From: a virus
IMG/VR virus record: IMGVR_UViG_3300028192_000006
Coordinates: 1 to 46,707 of that record
Strand: one strand, 5' to 3'
Length of the DNA stretch: 46,707 bases
The first letter of the stretch is position 1. Every line of letters starts with the position of its first letter. Position numbers and translations under genes: made by a program. Below the pieces are notes generated by a model. The model was not told the DNA's origin. It saw only the letters and a list, made by a program, of their open reading frames with translations, and ran no database searches. Below, one piece after another: positions 31,581-39,165 of this stretch.

Positions 31581-31825
31581 TAAAAATAAAAGAATTAAGA
31601 GAAGCTGCTGGCCACCAAATTGAAGTCAATTGGGATATGGGTCGAGACTTTATGCATGTAGATGATTGGGCCGATGCTGGTGTATATGTAGATTCAGAAG
31701 ATAGTGGCAGCATTACCATTTCTGGAACTGACAAAAATCTTCTAAAATGGTTAGTCAATGATTATGGCATGGACAAAAAAGAAGCTCAATCAGAAATTAA
31801 AAAAGGAAAAAGGGTGAAGATATGA
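31577..31825 (+). CDS. Small protein with capsid-targeting N-terminus
   Basis: 82 residues from ATG 31577 (ATGA overlap). MIKIKELREAAG carries L-R-E followed by A, the prohead-protease cut pattern. The rest has a beta pattern, VNWDMGRDFMHVDDW, and a basic end (KKGKRVKI). Unknown function; candidate internal head protein. Confidence 0.65.
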   Translation: MIKIKELREAAGHQIEVNWDMGRDFMHVDDWADAGVYVDSEDSGSITISGTDKNLLKWLVNDYGMDKKEAQSEIKKGKRVKI

Positions 31826-32394
31826 AATCATTAAAAACACTAATAAACGAGGCCTTTAACGATAAGACTAAGATAAATCAAATGGGTGAACTTCAAACAA
31901 ATAGATATCTTAAAAAAGATCGTAAAGTAAAAAAAATCTTAGGTGGTAGAAGTTTATATTGGGATGATGTTGATTTAATTATAGGTAATGATGTTGTAAT
32001 ATCTGTTAAAGGTGATGGTAATGAAACAATGGGTGACTTAAAGAAAGCTATTTATAAAGCTAAACTTTCACCTATTCCACGCGATAAAAGTAAAGCTGCT
32101 GCGCCAGGTGAAACTAAAGTTGGCAAATTTAATATTAAATTACCTACAGAAATTGGTGGTAGTTATGGTGGTGATGCACATAAACTTGATAAACCACGTG
32201 CAATTGTTAAAACAGATGCTGCCAGCGCAAAAGAAATTCAAAAAGCTGTTAAGGGTCTAATGAAGCGTGGCCCCGAAGGTAAAGGTGTTAAGTTTCGTAT
32301 GATGAAACGTAAAGACCATGTTGCAGTATACCTTGACTTTGATGATGATAAAATAATGAAAAATGCACTCAAAAAAATAGCGGGGATAAGATAA
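31822..32394 (+). CDS. Basic protein with capsid-targeting N-terminus
   Basis: 190 residues starting MKSLKTLINEAFND (I-N-E then A). After removal the body is strongly basic with LYWDDVDLIIGNDVVISVKG, a D...VK pattern that could be a degenerate nuclease core but is not convincing. Repeated Lys/Gly segments (KRGPEGKGVKFRMMKRKDHV) could bind DNA. Good candidate for an internal head protein; role unknown. Confidence 0.65.
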   Translation: MKSLKTLINEAFNDKTKINQMGELQTNRYLKKDRKVKKILGGRSLYWDDVDLIIGNDVVISVKGDGNETMGDLKKAIYKAKLSPIPRDKSKAAAPGETKVGKFNIKLPTEIGGSYGGDAHKLDKPRAIVKTDAASAKEIQKAVKGLMKRGPEGKGVKFRMMKRKDHVAVYLDFDDDKIMKNALKKIAGIR

Positions 32395-32669
32395 TGGCAA
32401 TAAATGTACAAGCAGCATTACAAGAAATGCAAGAAGCAATAGAATTAAAAGAAAAATGGAATGAAAAGATGTCTATTAAAGGCCTTGGAGAATTCCGTAA
32501 AGCATATGAAACATTAAAGAAATCTGGAGTTGATAAAAGATTTGTGGCATCAATGGAAAAATTCTATGATGATTTAGTAATTGGCGGTCTGTATTCTTCT
32601 CGTTCGGCTGAAGATGCTGGTATCGTAAGAATAGACGGAAAAACCAAATACAAAAACGCTAATTGGTAA
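32394..32669 (+). CDS. Small helical unknown protein
   Basis: 91 residues (MAINVQAALQEMQEAIELKE), mostly helical with YDDLVIGGLYSSRSAEDAG near the end. It lies inside the packaged-protein operon with a 1-bp overlap at its start and direct abutment to the next gene, but its N-terminus is not capsid-targeting. It might serve the neighbours. Unknown. Confidence 0.7.
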   Translation: MAINVQAALQEMQEAIELKEKWNEKMSIKGLGEFRKAYETLKKSGVDKRFVASMEKFYDDLVIGGLYSSRSAEDAGIVRIDGKTKYKNANW

Positions 32670-33497
32670 ATGTCAAAATTATATACATTTAAAGAACACT
32701 TAATTAAAGAGGCCGCCGCTAAAACGGTCACTGTTAATTTTGGTCGTTTTAATCCTCCCACTATTGGTCATGAAAGACTCTTAGATATTAGTATGAAAAA
32801 AGGTACAGGCGATCATCGTGTGTATGCAACCCAAACTCAAAACGCTAAAAAGAACCCATTAGATTGGAAGACTAAAATTAAATACATGCGTAAGATGTTT
32901 CCTAAACACGCTAGACATGTTCTTATGGATAAAAAAGTTAAAGATATTTGGGATGTAGCAGTTACTTGTTATAAAGATGGATATACAGAATTTGAAATAT
33001 TTGTTGGTGATGATAGGCACCAAGAATTTGTTAAGCTTTTAGATGATTGGAATGGCATTAAAGGTAGACACGGGTTTTATGAATTTGATGTATTAGACGT
33101 TCAAAGTGCTGGTATAAGAGACCCAGATGCTGAAGGTGCAGAAGGTATGTCAGCTACTAAAATGAGAGCAGCTGCTGAAGACAATGACTTAATTGCATTT
33201 ACTAAAGGTGTACCAAAGAAATTTAAAGATGCCGAGGGACTAATGAAAGCAGTCCGTAGTGGTATGGGTTTAAGAGAAGAGAAATCTTTTAGACAAGATG
33301 TGAAATTGAAACGAGCCTCTCATTTAAGAGAAAAATTTGTGGCTGGTAATTTATTTAATGTGAATGATGACGTAGTAACACTTGATGGTGTTGAAGGTAC
33401 AATTAATAAACTAGGGAGTAATCACGTTGAGGTGAGACTGAAAGAATCAGAAAGATTTAAAAATTTCTGGTTATCAGATGTATGTTTAAATAATTAG
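32670..33497 (+). CDS. Cytidylyl/adenylyltransferase-like protein with capsid-targeting N-terminus
   Basis: 275 residues. MSKLYTFKEHLIKEAAAK has I-K-E followed by A, then VNFGRFNPPTIGHERLL gives the nucleotidyltransferase P-loop with TIGH (HxGH class). GMSATKMRAAAEDND matches the ISxTxxR motif of NMN adenylyltransferase and phosphopantetheine adenylyltransferase-like enzymes. A C-terminal extension with repeated REK follows. T4-like phages encode related NadV/NadM-like proteins. This one appears destined for the head, suggesting delivery into the cell with DNA, e.g. for NAD metabolism. Family strong; packaging inferred. Confidence 0.75.
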   Translation: MSKLYTFKEHLIKEAAAKTVTVNFGRFNPPTIGHERLLDISMKKGTGDHRVYATQTQNAKKNPLDWKTKIKYMRKMFPKHARHVLMDKKVKDIWDVAVTCYKDGYTEFEIFVGDDRHQEFVKLLDDWNGIKGRHGFYEFDVLDVQSAGIRDPDAEGAEGMSATKMRAAAEDNDLIAFTKGVPKKFKDAEGLMKAVRSGMGLREEKSFRQDVKLKRASHLREKFVAGNLFNVNDDVVTLDGVEGTINKLGSNHVEVRLKESERFKNFWLSDVCLNN

Positions 33498-33505
33498 GAG
33501 ATATT

Positions 33506-33781
33506 ATGAGTGGAGAAACAAAAAAGATGTTCCCAATTGGAACTAGTGCATCATTAGGTGGTTATATTTCACCAGGTGGTGAATTAATAATGGCAGTGAA
33601 TTTAACCCAGAAAGAAGTTAATGATTGGAATGGTGTTAAAGTTGATGAAGCTAAATCATATTCAAATAGGTCCTCAAAGGATGATTTAGAAGAGTATGGT
33701 AGAACCGTTGGAATAGAATTAGACAAACGGAAAAGTAAAAAAAGTTTATTGAGACAATTAAAAGAGTTCGTTAAAAAATAA
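33506..33781 (+). CDS. Small protein with SAP/HeH-like C-terminus
   Basis: 91 residues after GGAGA. The C-terminal SSKDDLEEYGRTVGIELDKR followed by KSKKSLLRQLKEF is a helix-extended-loop-helix of the SAP/HeH/Rho-N type, usually nucleic-acid binding. The N-terminal half is Gly-rich (SLGGYISPGGEL). Probably a DNA- or RNA-binding virion or scaffold-associated factor; unknown. Confidence 0.65.
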   Translation: MSGETKKMFPIGTSASLGGYISPGGELIMAVNLTQKEVNDWNGVKVDEAKSYSNRSSKDDLEEYGRTVGIELDKRKSKKSLLRQLKEFVKK

Positions 33782-33782
33782 C

Positions 33783-33790
33783 CATAAATA
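33783..33790 (+). promoter_or_regulatory. Possible late promoter
   Basis: CATAAATA sits in the 14-bp gap between the HeH-like gene and the next gene. The ATAAATA core fits a marine T4-like late promoter with a relaxed first base. Its short distance (6 bp) to the ATG at 33796 would again give almost no leader. Confidence 0.4.
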
Positions 33791-33795
33791 ATATT

Positions 33796-34152
33796 ATGGA
33801 ATTGACTAAAGATAACTTTGAGTTATACGCGGCCAAACATTATCAAAAAGATAAGTGGTCGACAGATGCAGATTTTAAGGAAGATATATCAAGATTTAAA
33901 TATATCAACCGGCTAATCAATAGATATTATCGTGATGATGACTTGAAAGAACGACTGATATTAAATCATATTATTATATTAGCTAATGTGTTAGGACCAG
34001 ATGTTTGTGCAGAAATCTTAATGTCTAAAACACATATAACTTTACGAAGTATTATTAAAACCTTCTTGGTATATTTAAATTATTTGCCAGAAGATAGTTA
34101 TGTTGAAGTCCCATTAGATTCAACTATTATAGATGTATTAAGGAAATTATAA
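33796..34152 (+). CDS. Conserved T4-like unknown protein
   Basis: 118 residues. ELTKDNFELYAAKHY, then FKYINRLINRYYRDDDLKER, and LNHIIILANVLGPDVC recall a conserved helical protein in marine T4-like phages (from memory, unverified). It abuts the next gene. No catalytic motif; a structural or assembly role is possible. Confidence 0.8.
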   Translation: MELTKDNFELYAAKHYQKDKWSTDADFKEDISRFKYINRLINRYYRDDDLKERLILNHIIILANVLGPDVCAEILMSKTHITLRSIIKTFLVYLNYLPEDSYVEVPLDSTIIDVLRKL

Positions 34153-34683
34153 ATGAGTAAATATTTAAACGAAGGTGCTGTAGATTTAATCATAACATTT
34201 AGATTTATTAAATTACTTGTGACGCCTTGGAAAAAAACACCTGCATTTAATGAAGGCGTAATTGACGCTGATGGGAAACTATTAGTTAAAGGCAAAGATC
34301 AAACCTCAGCTCAAAAGAAAACTTATACATCTTTCCATAAATTAGTCTTTAATATTAAAAGATTAATGGAAAAAGTTCCATTCGGAAGAACTCGAATAGC
34401 TTCTTATGCAGCAGCTCTTTATCTACTTAAAGAAGAGCATGGCATGGCTGAAGAAGATATACTTAAAGTATTAGAAGACTTAGGTCATAATACTGCAATT
34501 GACTTAGAGGAACGTATTAAAAACATTCAAGAAGGTCAACACATACTAAATGATAATATTTCAGATCATTCAAAAGGAAGTATTATTTATTTAGATTCTA
34601 TAAAGCCTGTAGATTATTTTGCAGGTGTTCCTATATATAAAACAAGAGAAAATATTCTTATATCTGCCGAAAATATTCTGTAA
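34153..34683 (+). CDS. Conserved T4-like unknown protein
   Basis: 176 residues. IITFRFIKLLVTPWKKTPAF, TSFHKLVFNIKRLMEKVPFG and SYAAALYLLKEEHGMAEEDI recall a T4-like protein always found near the preceding one (from memory, unverified). The start is directly after the previous stop. Mostly helical, no catalytic motif; function unknown but probably virion-related. Confidence 0.8.
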   Translation: MSKYLNEGAVDLIITFRFIKLLVTPWKKTPAFNEGVIDADGKLLVKGKDQTSAQKKTYTSFHKLVFNIKRLMEKVPFGRTRIASYAAALYLLKEEHGMAEEDILKVLEDLGHNTAIDLEERIKNIQEGQHILNDNISDHSKGSIIYLDSIKPVDYFAGVPIYKTRENILISAENIL

Positions 34684-34703
34684 CATAATTTAATTGGAGT
34701 GAA

Positions 34704-37004
34704 ATGACAACTGGACTTGTAACAAAGCGTAGTGGTGATACTGAACTATTTAATATTAATAAAATCCACCGCGTTCTTGACTGGGCTTGTAATGATTTAG
34801 TAGGTGTCTCTGTTTCTGAAATAGAAATGAGAGCCAATGTTCAAATATATGAAAAAATGGATTCAATTAAAATCCATGATCTTCTTATCAAATCCTCATC
34901 TGAACTCATAACTGAAAATACACCTAACTATCAATTTGTAGCAGCAAGGCTTATTAATTATAAGCTTAAGAAGTTAGTATATGGTGATAAAAACCCTTGG
35001 CCTCTTATTGATATTATAAATCATAATATTGAGGCTGGTGTATATGACTCAGATATATTAAATAAGTATTCAGAAGCTGAAATAGATTATATAAACAATT
35101 ATATAGTTAATCATTCTAGAGATGATGACTTCACATACGCTGGTATGGAACAAATGAGGTCAAAATATTTAGTACAAAATAGGTCAGATGGAACACTATA
35201 TGAAACACCACAAGTGCTTTATATAATGATTGCCATGACATTATTTGGACGATACAATGGTAGACGCATGAAGTTTATAAGAGAATTTTATAATGCTATA
35301 AGCCAGTTTTATATATCATTACCCACGCCAATCATGGCTGGTTGCCGAACTCCAACAAGACAATTTTCATCTTGTGTAGTACTTGAATCTAATGATTCAT
35401 TAAATTCTATTAATGCTACTGCAACATCAATTGTTTCATATATATCAAAAAAGGCTGGTTTAGGAATTAATGCTGGTAAAATTAGAGCAGTAGGTGCTAA
35501 TATTGGTGATGGTTCTATTGTACATACTGGATTAATACCATTCCTTAAATATTTCCAATCTGCAGTAAAATCTTGTAGTCAAGGTGGAGTACGTGGAGGT
35601 GCTGCAACAGTCTATTTACCTGTATGGCATTATGAATTTGAGGATTTAGTAGTATTAAAGAATAATAGAGGTACAGAAGAGACTCGTATACGTAATATGG
35701 ACTATGCCTTTCAATTTAATAAGCTTATGTATGAGAGATTATTAGAAGGTGGTAAGATAACATTCTTTAGTCCAGACGATGTTCCTGGATTATATGATGC
35801 ATTCTTTGAAGACCAAGATTTATTTAAAGAATTATATGAAAAATATGAAAGAGCATATTCAGTTAGAAAAAAATCTATGTCAGCCTTAGAAGTATTCTCT
35901 CAATTCTTAACAGAACGCAAAGAGACAGGCCGAATATATCTACAAAATGTAGACCATGCAAATACACATGGTGCATTTATAGAGAAGCAAGCGCCGATTC
36001 ATCAAAGTAATTTATGTTGTGAAATTGATTTACCTTCACATGGGTTAGAATCATATGACGATACAAATAAAGGTGAAATATCTTTATGTACATTAAGTGC
36101 AATTAACTGGGGATTAATAAATGACCCATCTCAATTTGAACATTATTGTGATTTAGCTGTACGTGCTTTAGACTCTTTATTAGATTATCAAAATTATCCT
36201 ATTGTTGCAGCACAAAGGTCAACAATAAATAGGAGACCATTAGGTGTTGGTATCATTAACCTTGCATATTTCCTAGCTAAGAGAGGTCTTAAATATAATG
36301 ATGAAGCCTTAGAAACTGTTGATGAATATGCAGAAGCTTGGTCATATTATCTAATTAAAGCCTCAGCAAATTTAGCAGAAGAGCAAGGATGTTGCTATAA
36401 AAACATGGAGACCAAATATGGTCACGGGATACTGCCGATAGACACTTATAAAAAAGAGGTTAATGAACTAATCAAACATAAAGAAAGAATGCCTTGGAAG
36501 CAGTTGAGAGTGCAGCTTAAGAAAAAAGGTATACGAAATTCCACTTTAATGGCCATTATGCCAGCTGAAACATCAGCTCAAATTGGTAATGCTACAAATG
36601 GTGTAGAACCACCAAGGGCTTTAGTGTCATATAAACAATCAAAAGATGGTATAATGGCACAAGTTGTACCACAAATATATAACCTAAAAAATAAATATGA
36701 TCTATTATGGGACCAAAATGGACCAGAAGGTTATTTAAAAATTATGGCTGTTTTGCAGAAATATGTTGACCAAGGAATATCTGTAAATACATCATATAAT
36801 CCAGCTCAATATGATGACAATAAAGTTCCAATGTCTGAAATGATGAAGGATTTAATTACATTTTATAAATATGGTGGTAAACAATTATACTATTTTAATA
36901 CAAATGATTTAACAATTGAAGATGAATCAACTGAAGATTTATCGAGAAAAGACTTTAATACACAGCAAGAATATGATGATTATTGTGAATCTTGTACCCT
37001 TTAG
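34704..37004 (+). CDS. nrdA: NrdA, class Ia ribonucleotide reductase large subunit
   Basis: 766 residues (T4 NrdA 754). An ATP-cone-like N-terminus (INKIHRVLDWA) is present. FSSCVVLESNDS holds the first redox cysteine, SNLCCE gives N436, C438 and E440 of the active site, and the C-terminus DDYCESCTL carries the mobile CxxC. It reduces NDPs to dNDPs with NrdB, supplying the phage DNA. GGAG is at good spacing. A sigma70-type promoter follows its stop. Confidence 0.96.
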   Translation: MTTGLVTKRSGDTELFNINKIHRVLDWACNDLVGVSVSEIEMRANVQIYEKMDSIKIHDLLIKSSSELITENTPNYQFVAARLINYKLKKLVYGDKNPWPLIDIINHNIEAGVYDSDILNKYSEAEIDYINNYIVNHSRDDDFTYAGMEQMRSKYLVQNRSDGTLYETPQVLYIMIAMTLFGRYNGRRMKFIREFYNAISQFYISLPTPIMAGCRTPTRQFSSCVVLESNDSLNSINATATSIVSYISKKAGLGINAGKIRAVGANIGDGSIVHTGLIPFLKYFQSAVKSCSQGGVRGGAATVYLPVWHYEFEDLVVLKNNRGTEETRIRNMDYAFQFNKLMYERLLEGGKITFFSPDDVPGLYDAFFEDQDLFKELYEKYERAYSVRKKSMSALEVFSQFLTERKETGRIYLQNVDHANTHGAFIEKQAPIHQSNLCCEIDLPSHGLESYDDTNKGEISLCTLSAINWGLINDPSQFEHYCDLAVRALDSLLDYQNYPIVAAQRSTINRRPLGVGIINLAYFLAKRGLKYNDEALETVDEYAEAWSYYLIKASANLAEEQGCCYKNMETKYGHGILPIDTYKKEVNELIKHKERMPWKQLRVQLKKKGIRNSTLMAIMPAETSAQIGNATNGVEPPRALVSYKQSKDGIMAQVVPQIYNLKNKYDLLWDQNGPEGYLKIMAVLQKYVDQGISVNTSYNPAQYDDNKVPMSEMMKDLITFYKYGGKQLYYFNTNDLTIEDESTEDLSRKDFNTQQEYDDYCESCTL

Positions 37005-37007
37005 CTG

Positions 37008-37036
37008 TTTACATTTGCCATAAACTATGGTATAAT
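37008..37036 (+). promoter_or_regulatory. Sigma70-type promoter after nrdA, predicted leaderless
   Basis: TTTACA (37008-37013), 17-bp spacer ending TATGG, TATAAT (37031-37036), preceded by TAGCTG. Seven nt (ATATAAT) separate it from ATG 37044. It overlaps the nrdA stop region and leads to the small membrane gene and possibly the tmRNA. Confidence 0.85.
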
Positions 37037-37043
37037 ATATAAT

Positions 37044-37094
37044 ATGGAAAATCAATTTTTTATATATATACTATATTCTGGGGAAACTGGATAA
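37044..37094 (+). CDS. Possible 16-residue leaderless peptide
   Basis: ATG 7 nt after the -10 box opens MENQFFIYILYSGETG and ends at TAA. The geometry equals that of gp43 and the genes at 17237 and 40069. The peptide is short and might be a leader or chance. If the region is an RNA gene instead, this ATG is meaningless. Confidence 0.3.
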   Translation: MENQFFIYILYSGETG

Positions 37095-37101
37095 CCAGAA
37101 T
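37075..37101 (+). ncRNA. Stem-loop in the leader after nrdA
   Basis: ATTCTGG (37075-37081) pairs with CCAGAAT (37095-37101) across a 13-nt loop. A weaker ATACC/GGTAT pair follows in the next 100 bp. The stretch 37095-37242 has no gene I can support and holds AT-rich runs. It may be a structured 5' leader of the membrane gene at 37243; nothing more can be said. Confidence 0.35.
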
Positions 37102-37242
37102 CATTTCATAATTGGTCAATCGACACGTAGAAAAAATATATATATAATAACATGAGAATTTTTTATACCGCAACACGGGTATGAAAATGATACACCTTCG
37201 AAATAAGGCTAAACTATTTTTTAAAACGACATAGGAGAATAT

Positions 37243-37470
37243 ATGTTAGATAAAATCACAAGCGGCGTAGCAGCTGCAACGGCTATTGGTATTTCACTAA
37301 TTAGCTTGGCTATCGTTTTACAGGTAGTCTTTGGCGGTAGTGTACCTTTCCTTGGCGGTGACGTCATTGGTACTATTATCGGCATAGTTCATCAGCTAGG
37401 AGACGCTGGTCTAGTGGGATTAATTGCTGCAGGAATTCTGTGGAAATTACTTTCATCTGATGATGCATAA
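37243..37470 (+). CDS. Small two-helix membrane protein
   Basis: 75 residues with two Gly/Ala/Ile-rich membrane segments (about residues 10-30 and 38-68), LISLAIVLQVVFGG and GLVGLIAAGILWKLL, and an acidic C-terminal SSDDA. GGAG is 7 nt before the ATG. Size and topology would suit a holin, antiholin or a small virion membrane component, but no lysis gene lies beside it. The late-promoter-like CATAAATA overlaps its stop codon. Confidence 0.8.
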   Translation: MLDKITSGVAAATAIGISLISLAIVLQVVFGGSVPFLGGDVIGTIIGIVHQLGDAGLVGLIAAGILWKLLSSDDA

Positions 37471-37473
37471 ATA
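37466..37473 (+). promoter_or_regulatory. Possible late promoter for the tmRNA
   Basis: CATAAATA overlaps the stop of the membrane gene, about 15-20 bp before the likely start of the tmRNA acceptor piece. The position would make the tmRNA a late transcript. Read-through from the promoter at 37008 is an alternative. Confidence 0.45.
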
Positions 37474-37487
37474 ACATTCATTCAAAA

Positions 37488-37727
37488 ATGAAGTGAGTTA
37501 TATAAAAACGACGTAAAGGTAAAAGTAGGAGCACTTAACACGTGGGTTCAATTCCCGCCTCCTCCACCAAATGGTATTATGTAGTACCATTTAGTGGGGG
37601 AGACCTAGGCTTCGATTAGGTAGCAGATCCGCTTGAGACTCGTCAGTCAACGAAGACTTTAAAATGAAAAATTTAATCGGCAAAAACGATTATCTGTTAG
37701 CTGCATAATAGCTAACTGAGGTTTTCT
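37488..37727 (+). ncRNA. ssrA: Permuted (two-piece) tmRNA, ssrA
   Basis: The acceptor piece comes first: T-arm GTGGG (37542-37546), 7-nt loop, CCCGC (37554-37558), acceptor strand CTCCTCC (37559-37565), A, and encoded CCA (37567-37569). A 26-nt spacer has the hairpin AATGGTA/TACCATT. The coding piece begins GGGGGAG (37596-37602), which pairs with CTCCTCC; its third pair is G-U, the alanine identity element. D-arm GACCTAGGCTTCGATT follows. P2 pairs TTAGGT (37616-37621) with ACTTAA (37533-37538). The tag frame is GGC AAA AAC GAT TAT CTG TTA GCT GCA TAA TAG (37679-37711): GKNDYLLAA. The stop codons sit in the loop of P5, GTTAGC/GCTAAC (37696-37716). It would rescue stalled ribosomes and tag products for proteolysis. 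The outer ends are approximate; the resume codon is inferred. Confidence 0.93.
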
Positions 37728-37765
37728 CCGGAGTTCCTTATCACCAAATACTCCGGTCCTTTTTT
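37728..37765 (+). terminator. Intrinsic terminator after tmRNA
   Basis: CCGGAGT (37728-37734) and ACTCCGG (37750-37756) form a 7-bp GC-rich stem with a 15-nt loop, followed by TCCTTTTTT. It is the clearest intrinsic terminator in the window, directly after the tag hairpin. Confidence 0.88.
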
Positions 37766-37780
37766 AATATACATATTGCT

Positions 37781-38092
37781 ATGATAAACTTAACCGACCT
37801 TGCTGTTGAAAAATTAGAAAAACTTCTACCGGGAAAGTTAATGCTTAGAGTATTAGTTAAGACCACAGGTTGTTCAGGCCTAGCCTACCATTTAGAGTAT
37901 TCCCTTTATAAAAATATTAATGACATTAAAGAAATGGTCAAAGGTATTCCTGTTGTTATTGACCCTAAATCATATGCATATGTTGATGGATGTGAGATAG
38001 ACTATAAATACGAAGGTCTTAATGAAGGATTTGAATTTTATAATCCAAAAGAAAAAGCCAGGTGTGGCTGTGGAGAAAGCTTTACGGTATGA
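37781..38092 (+). CDS. IscA/HesB-type iron-sulfur carrier
   Basis: 103 residues with the three conserved cysteines of A-type carriers: TTGCSGLAY (C31) and CGCGESF (C95, C97). A-type proteins (IscA, ErpA, SufA) take clusters from IscU and deliver them to targets. The gene lies directly before nrdB (4-bp overlap), and a phage IscU is at 13964. Phage NrdB uses a diiron-oxo centre, so iron delivery is a tempting link, but cluster transfer to a host or phage Fe-S enzyme is the ordinary role. No Shine-Dalgarno is obvious; only 15 nt follow the terminator. Confidence 0.9.
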   Translation: MINLTDLAVEKLEKLLPGKLMLRVLVKTTGCSGLAYHLEYSLYKNINDIKEMVKGIPVVIDPKSYAYVDGCEIDYKYEGLNEGFEFYNPKEKARCGCGESFTV

Positions 38093-39165
38093 AAAAAAGT
38101 GTATTTGAGATAAACACTAAACACCATTTAGAGAAAGATTTATTTTTTGATGAAGGTGTTGATATAGCACGATATGATGTGGTTAAATACCCAGCCTTAC
38201 AAAAGTTATATGAGAAAATGTTATCTTTTTATTGGACACCAGATGAGATTGATGTCACAAAAGACAAAATTGATTTTGGTAAATTAACAGAAAATGAAGA
38301 ACATATATTTACAGCAAATCTTAAGAGACAAATTCTTTTAGATAGTGTACAAGGTCGTAGTCCTGACTTAGCATTATTACCATTAGCAAGTAATCCAGAA
38401 TTAGAATTATGTATAGAAACATGGGCATTCTTTGAGACCATTCATTCACGGTCTTATACTCACTTAATCAGAAATGTTTATCCTAATCCATCTAAAGTAT
38501 TTGATGAGATTAAGTCTATTCCAGAAATATTAGATTGCGCAAAAGATATATCTGTACATTATGATAACCTAATTAATTGGAAAGGACCATACGGCAATTA
38601 TAAACATAAAAAATTATTATACTTATGCATGATTTCTATATATATGTTAGAAGGTATAAGATTCTATGCGAGTTTTGCATGCTCATGGGCATTCGCAGAA
38701 TTAAAACAAATGGAAGGAAATGCAAAAATTATTAAATTAATAGCAAGGGATGAGAATTTACACCTCGCAGCAAGCCTTAATATAATTAGAGCTCTTATTA
38801 AAGATGATAAAGATTTTGTAAAAATTAAAGAAGAAACACATGACGAAGTAATGAAAATGTTTGATAGATGCTTAAAGCAAGAAGAGGAATGGTGTGATTA
38901 TCTATTTGGTAATGGTTCAATGATTGGTTTAAATGGTGAGCTCCTTAAAGAATATGTAAGGTGGATATCAGCAAAAAGAATTAAGAGTCTTGGTTATCAT
39001 GTTCCATTCACAGTACACCAACATAACCCATTACCTTGGACAGAGAAATGGATTAGTGGTGGAGCAGTTCAAGTAGCTCCACAAGAAACAGAAATAACGT
39101 CATATGTTTTAGGTGGCGTTAAACAAGATGTTAATAAGAAATCATTCGAGGGATTAAGTTTATGA
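38089..39165 (+). CDS. nrdB: NrdB, class Ia ribonucleotide reductase small subunit
   Basis: 358 residues from ATG 38089 (ATGA overlap); T4 NrdB has 388. LLDSVQGRSPDLALLPL provides the first metal ligand Asp, AFFETIHSRSYTHL supplies the Glu, His and radical Tyr, EGIRFYASFACS and ARDENLHLA the other ligands. All diiron and radical residues expected of E. coli NrdB are there, so it is an active tyrosyl-radical protein. It pairs with NrdA 1 kb upstream; the tmRNA and IscA lie in between. Confidence 0.96.
   Translation: MKKSVFEINTKHHLEKDLFFDEGVDIARYDVVKYPALQKLYEKMLSFYWTPDEIDVTKDKIDFGKLTENEEHIFTANLKRQILLDSVQGRSPDLALLPLASNPELELCIETWAFFETIHSRSYTHLIRNVYPNPSKVFDEIKSIPEILDCAKDISVHYDNLINWKGPYGNYKHKKLLYLCMISIYMLEGIRFYASFACSWAFAELKQMEGNAKIIKLIARDENLHLAASLNIIRALIKDDKDFVKIKEETHDEVMKMFDRCLKQEEEWCDYLFGNGSMIGLNGELLKEYVRWISAKRIKSLGYHVPFTVHQHNPLPWTEKWISGGAVQVAPQETEITSYVLGGVKQDVNKKSFEGLSL

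Noticed and set aside
37541-37569. Ordinary tRNA gene
   Set aside because: The T-arm and CCA are not preceded by an anticodon arm; the 5' half lies downstream, so it is a permuted tmRNA.
38062-38088. Upstream start of nrdB inside the IscA-type gene
   Set aside because: It would give the extra MWLWRKLYG; ATGA coupling at 38089 and family N-termini favour 38089.
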